In this document: positions 28,843 through 35,294 of the stretch, one piece after another
How the letters are laid out: the number at the start of each line of letters is the position of its first letter
Numbering within the stretch: the first letter of the stretch is position 1
Assembly (NCBI RefSeq): GCF_001428845.1
Contig: NZ_LMIU01000002.1
Span: 108,796-172,795, forward strand
Origin: Achromobacter sp. Root83
GTDB taxonomy: Bacteria > Pseudomonadota > Gammaproteobacteria > Burkholderiales > Burkholderiaceae_B
Length of the DNA: 64,000 nt
Reading direction: 5' to 3'
Position numbers and translations under genes: made by a program
The notes under the pieces: model-generated
The model's input: the letters and a program-made list of their open reading frames with translations, nothing else
Database searches by the model: none
Told to the model about the DNA's origin: nothing

Positions 28843-29636
28843 AACCGGGCGCCGCCGAACTGGATCAGCGCATCGCCGAGCTGCTGGCGGATCCGGCCTA
28901 TGCCGGCCATCCGCTGCGCGAGGCGCTCGAGGCGCTGTGGCGGCACACTGGTGAACAGATGACGCGCATCCAGCGCGTGACCCAGCTCTCGGACGCCTAC
29001 CAGACGATGGCGCACGAGCGTGAACTGGGGCTGTGCGACCAGTTCGACCGGCAGTTGCGCCGCCTGACCCGTATCGCGCGGATCTCGGATCACTATCAGA
29101 ACATGATGCGCGATCTGAACCGGGCGCTCGAAGAGACGTCCAGCCGTGATCCCCTGACCGGTTTGCTGAACCGGCGCGCGCTGATGGAGATGATCAAGCA
29201 AGAGGTCCAGCGCGCCTCGCGCAGCGGCGACAGTTTCGTTGTCGCCATGCTGGACGTGGATCATTTCAAGGCCGTCAACGACCGCCATGGCCACGAAACC
29301 GGCGACCGGGCGCTGGTCGAACTGGCCGGCGTGCTGGTGGAAAGCCTGCGCGATTACGATCTCTGCGGCCGCTGGGGCGGCGAGGAATTCCTGGTGCTGC
29401 TTCCCAATACCCAACCGGACGCGGCCCAGGCCGTCATGGACCGGCTGGTCGGCGACGTGCGCGGGTTGGCCGTCGCGGCGGGTGGGGATGTCTTGAGACT
29501 GACCGTGAGCATCGGGATGGCGTACCACCACTTGGGCGAGACTTTCTCAGAGACGCTCAGCCGGGCGGATCAGGCGTTGTACTTGGCCAAGCAGGACGGA
29601 CGCGACCGCGTCGCCCTTGGTTTTCCCAAGCGCTGA
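28839..29636 (+). CDS. siaD: SiaD-type diguanylate cyclase
   Basis: 265 residues. An N-terminal helical region (about 1-95) provides the SiaC-binding and dimerisation part. The GGDEF domain follows with DPLTGLLNRRAL, the active-site loop GGEEF (in RWGGEEFLVLLP) and an allosteric RxxD site (RDYD) five residues before it. It makes c-di-GMP in response to SiaC. It overlaps siaC by four bases, and its stop abuts the next start without a gap. Confidence 0.92.
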   Translation: MKPGAAELDQRIAELLADPAYAGHPLREALEALWRHTGEQMTRIQRVTQLSDAYQTMAHERELGLCDQFDRQLRRLTRIARISDHYQNMMRDLNRALEETSSRDPLTGLLNRRALMEMIKQEVQRASRSGDSFVVAMLDVDHFKAVNDRHGHETGDRALVELAGVLVESLRDYDLCGRWGGEEFLVLLPNTQPDAAQAVMDRLVGDVRGLAVAAGGDVLRLTVSIGMAYHHLGETFSETLSRADQALYLAKQDGRDRVALGFPKR

Positions 29637-32252
29637 ATGAACCCGGAACGGCTGTTATCCGGTATGGAGCCCCTTATGCTTGATTCTCACCTTGGCGGTT
29701 CGAGCGCGACCCCCAAAGGCTCCGCGTGGCAGGTGGACAATTACCTGACGTCGATGAACCGGGCGCTTCTGCTGTTCGACTTCGACGCAACTGGCGCCTT
29801 GCTGAACGCCAACGCAAATTTTCTGGCCGCGGTGGGCTATGCCCACGACGAAATCCCGGCCCTGCGCCACGATATGCTGTGCGACAGCATGGACGAGGGC
29901 AAGGGCATCGCCAGCGGCGAACGGATCTGGGCGCGGCTGCGCGGCGGGCAGCACTTCTCCGGCACGTGCCGCTACCGCCAGAAGGACGGTAGCTCGCTCT
30001 GGATCGAGGCGACCTACCTGCCCATGCTGGACGATGCGGGCGAAGTCGGCCGCATCTCGGTGATTTCGCGCAAGTCGATTGCCGATGCCGAACGGCAGGA
30101 AGAAGTCCGCCTGTTGCTGTTGGGCATCAATGAAACCGGCAACGCGGTGGCCGTGTCCGGCTGCGATGGGCGCATCGTTTACGTGAACGATGGCTTCCAG
30201 CGCATGCTGGGATTTTCGCGCGGCGACGCGGTGCACCAGGACCTGGGCGAACTGCTGGCCGGCGGCCGGCCCGACGGCGGCACGCGCGAGGAACTGCACA
30301 GGCGCATCGCCTGCCGCGAGGGCTACCACAAGGACGTGCTGGTCTACGACCGTGGCGGCAAGCCGCTGTGGGTTTCGGTGATGGCCAATTCGGTGTTCGA
30401 CGACCGCGGCACGCTGGTCAACATCGTGGATGTGTTGACGGACATCACGCCCACCAAGGTGCATGAGGTTCTGCAGCGCCGCGTGCTGCAGGCCATGGTC
30501 AATGAGGCCTCGGTGGTCGAGGTCATGAACATGGTGTGCCGCGAGGTCGAACGCCTGGCGCCCGAGGTGGCGGCCACGGTACTGCGCGTGGACGACGCCG
30601 GCCTGCTGCGGCCGTTGGCGGCCCCCAGCCTGCCGCAGGCCTATGCGGATGCGTTGGACGGCGTGGCGATCGGTCCGCAGGCGGGCGCCTGCGGCACCGC
30701 GGCGTTTCTGGGGCGTCCGGTGATCGTGCCGGACATCGCGACGGATCCGCTTTGGGACGATTACCGGCATCTGCCGCTGCCCGAGGACATCAAGGCGTGC
30801 TGGTCGTCGCCCATCAAGTCCAGCGACGGCCGGGTGATCGGCACTTTCGGTTTCTATTTCCGCGAACGCCGCCTGCCGGATGATTTCCATCACCGGCTGG
30901 TGGATGTGTGCGTCTATCTGTGCGCGTTGGCGCTGGAGCGCGAGGAAGCGCGTGCGCGCATTCGCCAGTTGGCGTTCTACGACGAGCTGACGGGGCTGCC
31001 CAACCGGAATCTGCTGCTGGCGCAGGCCGAGCAGGCGATCGCGCGCGCCGAACCGGAACGCAAGCGGGTTGCGGTGCTGTTCCTGGATCTGGACCGCTTC
31101 AAGCAGGTCAACGATACGCTGGGCCACCCGATCGGCGATGCGCTGCTGCGCGATGTGGCGCAACGTCTGCGCCGTCTGGCGCGTCCGGCGGATATCGTCG
31201 GCCGGCTCTCCGGCGACGAGTTCGTGATGCTGATGCCGGAGTTCGAGCACGGCCGGTTGACCGCGGCCGCGGAACACATTCTGCTGGCGCTTGCCCAGCC
31301 GTTCTCGGTGGGCGGTATTACGCTGAATCCGTCGGCCAGTATCGGCATCAGTGTCTTCCCGGAGAACGGGCGTGACATGGACACGCTGCTGCGCCATGCC
31401 GACATGGCGATGTACCAGGCCAAGACGGCGGGCCGTAACCGCATTTCGTTCTTCAGCGCGGAGATGAACCGCCAGGCGCAGGAGCGGCTGGCGCTGGAAG
31501 CCGCGCTGCGCGATGCGCTGGAGGCGAAGGCGTTGCGGCTGCATTATCAGCCGCAGGTGGGGTTGAAGAATGGCAGCCTGTATGGGGTGGAGGCGCTGGC
31601 CCGCTGGCGCCATCCGACTCTGGGCGATATTTCGCCGGCGCGTTTCGTGCCGCTGGCCGAAGAGTGCGGCCTGATCGGGGATCTGGGCGACTGGGCGCTG
31701 CGCGAGGCGTGTTCGCAGCTTGCGGTCTGGCGCAACAATGGGCTGCGGGTGCCTTCGGTGTCGGTGAATCTGTCGGCGACGAATTTTCATAATCTGAACC
31801 TGCCCCGGATGATTGCCGCGACGTTGGCGGAGTTTGGTCTGGCGCCGGCGGATCTGATGCTGGAGATTACGGAAGGCGTGGTGCTGGACGCGACGGCGGG
31901 TACGCTGCGGACGATCGCGGAGCTGCACAGGCTGGGCGTGCGGCTGTCGATGGATGATTTCGGGACGGGATATTCGAGCCTGGGGCATTTGCGGCGGCTG
32001 ATCGTGGATGAGCTGAAGCTGGACCGCAGTTTTGTGCAGGGGCTGGAAAGCGACGATGCGGCCAGGGCGTTGACGAGCGCGGTGATACGGATCGGGGAGA
32101 GCCTGAGTCTGCCGGTGGTTGCCGAGGGCGTCGAGAACGAGGAGCAGCGGCGGTTTCTGATCGAGCAGGGGTGTGCGGCGGGGCAGGGGTTCCTGTTTTC
32201 GCCGCCTTTGCCGGCGGGGGACCTGGAGGAGTGGCTTCGGGGGCGGTTTTAG
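29637..32252 (+). CDS. PAS-PAS-GAF-GGDEF-EAL c-di-GMP turnover protein
   Basis: 871 residues. Domains in order: PAS (about 35-150), second PAS (about 155-280), GAF (about 285-435), GGDEF (about 440-605, active loop SGDEF with an RPAD inhibitory site), and EAL (about 615-868). The EAL catalytic set is complete (VEALARW, NLSATNF, EITEG, DDFGTGYSSL, KLDRSF, AEGVEN), so phosphodiesterase activity is expected; SGDEF may still be active or may bind GTP. No membrane helix is visible. It begins at the base after the siaD stop, so it appears to be a fifth gene of the sia operon that could degrade the c-di-GMP made by SiaD. Confidence 0.9.
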   Translation: MNPERLLSGMEPLMLDSHLGGSSATPKGSAWQVDNYLTSMNRALLLFDFDATGALLNANANFLAAVGYAHDEIPALRHDMLCDSMDEGKGIASGERIWARLRGGQHFSGTCRYRQKDGSSLWIEATYLPMLDDAGEVGRISVISRKSIADAERQEEVRLLLLGINETGNAVAVSGCDGRIVYVNDGFQRMLGFSRGDAVHQDLGELLAGGRPDGGTREELHRRIACREGYHKDVLVYDRGGKPLWVSVMANSVFDDRGTLVNIVDVLTDITPTKVHEVLQRRVLQAMVNEASVVEVMNMVCREVERLAPEVAATVLRVDDAGLLRPLAAPSLPQAYADALDGVAIGPQAGACGTAAFLGRPVIVPDIATDPLWDDYRHLPLPEDIKACWSSPIKSSDGRVIGTFGFYFRERRLPDDFHHRLVDVCVYLCALALEREEARARIRQLAFYDELTGLPNRNLLLAQAEQAIARAEPERKRVAVLFLDLDRFKQVNDTLGHPIGDALLRDVAQRLRRLARPADIVGRLSGDEFVMLMPEFEHGRLTAAAEHILLALAQPFSVGGITLNPSASIGISVFPENGRDMDTLLRHADMAMYQAKTAGRNRISFFSAEMNRQAQERLALEAALRDALEAKALRLHYQPQVGLKNGSLYGVEALARWRHPTLGDISPARFVPLAEECGLIGDLGDWALREACSQLAVWRNNGLRVPSVSVNLSATNFHNLNLPRMIAATLAEFGLAPADLMLEITEGVVLDATAGTLRTIAELHRLGVRLSMDDFGTGYSSLGHLRRLIVDELKLDRSFVQGLESDDAARALTSAVIRIGESLSLPVVAEGVENEEQRRFLIEQGCAAGQGFLFSPPLPAGDLEEWLRGRF

Positions 32253-32320
32253 GCTTCGATTGTTTGATCGTTTGATCGGTGTTCGATTGCTGCTTGCTTG
32301 CTTGGTTGCGGCGGGTGTCG

Positions 32321-32638
32321 GTTCTTTTGGCGCCTGGCGTGGCGGGGGCCTGGGGTACGCGGGGCTGCGATTGCGGCCCGGAGCCTTCGCTCCGGGCTGC
32401 CCCTGCGTCAACCTCGTACGCCTTCGGCTCCCTACGGTTTCCCTTGGGCTTATCGACGCCCCGCGTACCCCAGGCCCCCGCCTCGCCAGGCTCCGGTGAT
32501 TGAAGCTTCACGGACGCTGGGGCGGATGGGGTTCTTGAGGTTCTTGCCCGCTTGTTTTGAGTGATGGATGATCTTGCGGGGCCTGCCCCCGGCCGGCCGC
32601 GCGGGCGGCCTTTGGGGGCTTACGCGTTGTCTTGCGTC
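32321..32638. repeat. Structured intergenic repeat, copy A
   Basis: About 310 bases that recur at 46228-46549. Outer arms of 33 bases (32333-32365 and 32458-32490) form an inverted repeat with one mismatch. An inner hairpin (GCCCGGAGC, loop CTTC, GCTCCGGGC; 32376-32397) lies between them. The 3' part, conserved with copy B, includes GGTTCTTGCCC and the palindromic GGCCGCGCGGGCGGCC. No convincing gene lies here. It may also end transcription after the GGDEF-EAL gene. Confidence 0.8.
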
Positions 32639-32791
32639 TTGCGTTTGCTTTTGCATCCTGCCCGTCGCGTCTGCTTCCTGCGTTGCACATCCGCGTTGCG
32701 CCGCATCCCGCATCCCTCGTCCTGCGTCCCCTATCCCAAGTCCCGTATTTCGCGTCCAGCGTTCCGCATCCCGCGTCTCGCGTCCTGCGCA
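32629..32791. repeat. Degenerate 7-bp tandem repeat
   Basis: From 32701 to 32791 the sequence can be cut into thirteen consecutive 7-base units close to CCGCATC/CCGCGTC (for example CCGCATC, CCGCATC, CCTCGTC, CTGCGTC). A looser 7-base periodicity begins near 32629 with two CTTGCGT units. Because 7 is not a multiple of 3 and no gene fits, this is non-coding. The tract starts where the copy A element ends. Confidence 0.75.
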
Positions 32792-32882
32792 ATTTTTGGG
32801 GAAGGCGTGTGAGCCGATGGAACGGGAGGGGCGCGTGTGGATTTGGCCTTGCCTGGCGTCGATCGTGCGCGGCGTTTATGGG

Positions 32883-34451
32883 TTACCCAAAGAACTTGAC
32901 CACTACCCAGGTGACATCGTGGCCGTTCACCTGAGGCATGATCGACTGATACGTGAAGGTCTGCGGTCCGGTGGGGAATTCCTCGCAGGTCCAGGTGCCG
33001 GGGTATGGGCAAGGCTGGCCGGATCGGATGCGGACGGTGCCGGCAGGCGTGTCGTGCATCCAATGCCAGGTAACGGGCGCGCCCTCGTGCGCCGGCAGCG
33101 GTTCATGTTGCGCGACCGTGCATAGGATCTCGCCTTTGTCGTCGACTCGCCACCGGCCCGCGCGGGGCGCGAGCTGGCCGGTCGTGGCCATGCGCGCCGG
33201 TTCGGGTTCGGGGGCGCGCTGGTCGATATCGCGTTGCCAGATGACGCGGCCGCGGGTGGTGTCGTCCGAGATGGGCGGGGCGAGTTCTCCTGCCTGGAAG
33301 TATCGGCGCGAGTTGTTCTTGGCCAGCGTGTACCACCAGCCTTCGGAAGGAATCCGTTCACCGACGACGATGTGGGTGGGCGTGGGTTCCACGGGCGGGG
33401 TGCCTGGCGTCCTGCCTCGGGCTTCAGGTGAGGGCCAGTCGCTGTCGTCATCGAAGCGGGCAAGCCAGCGCTGGGTGTCGCGGCGGTTGAAGCGTTCGTT
33501 GGGGTCGCCGTCCCACTCGCCGAAGCCGATCAGGTCCAATTGCGGGTGGCGGATGCGGCGCAGCAGGCGGTTGAGCCGGACGGGAAGCTCGGGCACGCCG
33601 TCTTCGACGGGATAGAGCTCCGGTTGCGGGCCGAGTTCGATCCATTGCCCGCAACCGAGCGTATCGATGCGGATGCGCGGGTCGTCGAGATGGGCGGCGA
33701 CGTCTTCGCGGGTGATGGAAAGCTTTTCGCGCCAGGTGTCGGAGAGGAAGAAGCCCCAGGTGGGCGGGCGGATGCCGGAGGGTAGATCTGGCATATAGGT
33801 CATGCCGAACGGGTAGTCTGTGTCCAGTCCATAGAAATGTGGAGCAAGCGCGCGATCCCAGACTGTCGTTTCCGAACGCATGCCGAATGCCAGGGGGGTT
33901 GCCATCGCGAAGCCGCTGTAGACCTGTGCGGGCTTCAGGCGGCCGATCGTGTCGAGAACCAATCGCCGCCAGGCATCCTTATTGTCGAGCCACCACTGCC
34001 AACGAAAATAGAGTTGCAGGGACGAGTAATCTGCTCCGTCGTTGCCTCGATCGGACCTTCGCCATAGATAGGCGGCGGTGGCAGGAGAACTGTTGTGGTT
34101 ATTTTCGTCGGTGAAGTTAACGGCGAACGTTTGATGAAGAGGGGTTTTCCTGGCCCATTCACGCAGATCCCCGAGCCGCTTCGAGCCATACGGATGAGGC
34201 CGCTCGGAGTCGGGGTGTGTGGCAACCGTGTAAGGGTGGCCGAGAAGCTTTTCAAAGGCTTCGTGGACGTCGATCATGGACAGGGTAGTGTGCAGGTAGT
34301 GGGCTGGGTCATAGTTGAAGTAGAACGTGATGAACGGCGACACGGACATTTCAAAATCACCATGATTGACCACGTAGTTGGGCCATTCCTTCAATTCCGA
34401 AATCATCATGTCGACCATATCCTGGTCGACTAGCGAGTTAACGGTGCTCAT
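32883..34451 (-). CDS. Type VI secretion immunity protein (DUF3396 with C-terminal tandem domain)
   Basis: 522 residues. The N-terminal 290 or so residues resemble DUF3396, a family annotated as type VI immunity proteins (WREKLSI, then RIRIDTLGCGQWIELGPQPELYPVE). The C-terminal part has SEGWWYTLAKNNSRRYFQAGE with IWQRD (about 365-415), then a related module TGQLAPRAGRWRVDD (about 425-460) with a CxxxQHEPLP and a C-terminal WxWxHDTP region, similar to domains next to Burkholderiales T6SS effectors. There is no signal peptide, consistent with protection against a cytoplasmic nuclease. Its start overlaps the effector stop by four bases. Confidence 0.72.
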   Translation of the reverse strand: MSTVNSLVDQDMVDMMISELKEWPNYVVNHGDFEMSVSPFITFYFNYDPAHYLHTTLSMIDVHEAFEKLLGHPYTVATHPDSERPHPYGSKRLGDLREWARKTPLHQTFAVNFTDENNHNSSPATAAYLWRRSDRGNDGADYSSLQLYFRWQWWLDNKDAWRRLVLDTIGRLKPAQVYSGFAMATPLAFGMRSETTVWDRALAPHFYGLDTDYPFGMTYMPDLPSGIRPPTWGFFLSDTWREKLSITREDVAAHLDDPRIRIDTLGCGQWIELGPQPELYPVEDGVPELPVRLNRLLRRIRHPQLDLIGFGEWDGDPNERFNRRDTQRWLARFDDDSDWPSPEARGRTPGTPPVEPTPTHIVVGERIPSEGWWYTLAKNNSRRYFQAGELAPPISDDTTRGRVIWQRDIDQRAPEPEPARMATTGQLAPRAGRWRVDDKGEILCTVAQHEPLPAHEGAPVTWHWMHDTPAGTVRIRSGQPCPYPGTWTCEEFPTGPQTFTYQSIMPQVNGHDVTWVVVKFFG

Positions 34452-35278
34452 CGACGCCTCCCTGACGATCCCTTGTCATGGCCGGCTTGGCCAGGCTTGT
34501 AACCCGTGCAGTCTTCCGGTACGCGGACAAGCGCTACTTTATTTTTATCTCTGTTCATGAGGCGAACGTAGTCGTCCATCTGCTTTCCCTTCACCCAATC
34601 ATTCGGAAACTTGATCTCCACCGCTGCGAAGACATTGCTGACTTCAAACGGCTGCTGGCGATATTCCACGATCACAAGATCCGGCGCCAGGCTGCCTCTG
34701 GGCCGTGGCCAGAACGGAAAATACTCGCTGATGCGCTTCGGACGGGTGGACGGCTGGCCGAGCATTGCGGCGTACGTCTTTCCGTCGTAGTTCGGTTCGG
34801 CCTTGAGCGGGCTTTGCCATCCCAGCAGATCGTCCACCGCTTCGAACACCAATGAGGCCGTGGTCTGCTTGAGCGTGATATCCACGGTGGTCTCTATGAC
34901 ATCGCCCGGGATCTTCTTGCGTATCCGGCGGGGTACGGTAATGGGAGACTTCAGCGCCCACTGGCATGCGGTGCTGATGACGGGCCGGAACGGGATCTTG
35001 CGTTCGATGTAGTGACGGTAAGTCACGTTTTCGTTGCGGCCGCGGGATATCGTGACATTGCCGCCGGTCCGGACGAACGTCGAACTCTTTACGTCGATCT
35101 CTTCCTTCATTCCCCTGATGATGTCTTTCAGGACGGTTTCGACTTCCTTCTTGCGCTGAGCGATGTGAGCCAGCGTTTCGGCGGTCTCGATCGCGGTTTG
35201 CGCGGTTTCATAGGCGGCGTAGGCGCGATAGGCGCGGACTCCCCAGACGACGGCGGCGGCAGCAGCGGGGGCGACCAT
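34448..35278 (-). CDS. Putative T6SS nuclease effector, VRR-NUC-like
   Basis: 276 residues from the ATG at 35278, 16 bases after the vgrG stop. The N-terminus is Ala-rich and helical (about 3-60). The C-terminal region has a PD-(D/E)xK-type pattern as in VRR-NUC nucleases: Asp200 in LAPDLVIV, Glu221-x-Lys223 in AAVEIKFPND, then Gln233 and Tyr237. VRR-NUC effectors such as TseV cut DNA in rival cells. Position between vgrG and a DUF3396 immunity gene supports the toxin role. It lacks a PAAR domain, so delivery would be through VgrG. An in-frame extension upstream overlaps vgrG and is not favoured. Confidence 0.75.
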   Translation of the reverse strand: MVAPAAAAAVVWGVRAYRAYAAYETAQTAIETAETLAHIAQRKKEVETVLKDIIRGMKEEIDVKSSTFVRTGGNVTISRGRNENVTYRHYIERKIPFRPVISTACQWALKSPITVPRRIRKKIPGDVIETTVDITLKQTTASLVFEAVDDLLGWQSPLKAEPNYDGKTYAAMLGQPSTRPKRISEYFPFWPRPRGSLAPDLVIVEYRQQPFEVSNVFAAVEIKFPNDWVKGKQMDDYVRLMNRDKNKVALVRVPEDCTGYKPGQAGHDKGSSGRRR

Positions 35279-35294
35279 CAGGCGTTTTCTTCCA

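Noticed and set aside
29655..32411. Long minus-strand open frame opposite the GGDEF-EAL gene.
   Set aside because: The plus-strand frame has complete PAS, GAF, GGDEF and EAL motifs, while the minus frame is Arg/His/Gln-rich with no family features.
32450..32792. Several overlapping small open frames in the gap after the GGDEF-EAL gene.
   Set aside because: They fall in the structured repeat and the 7-bp repeat tract, differ in all frames and have no ribosome binding site; they are best seen as non-coding.
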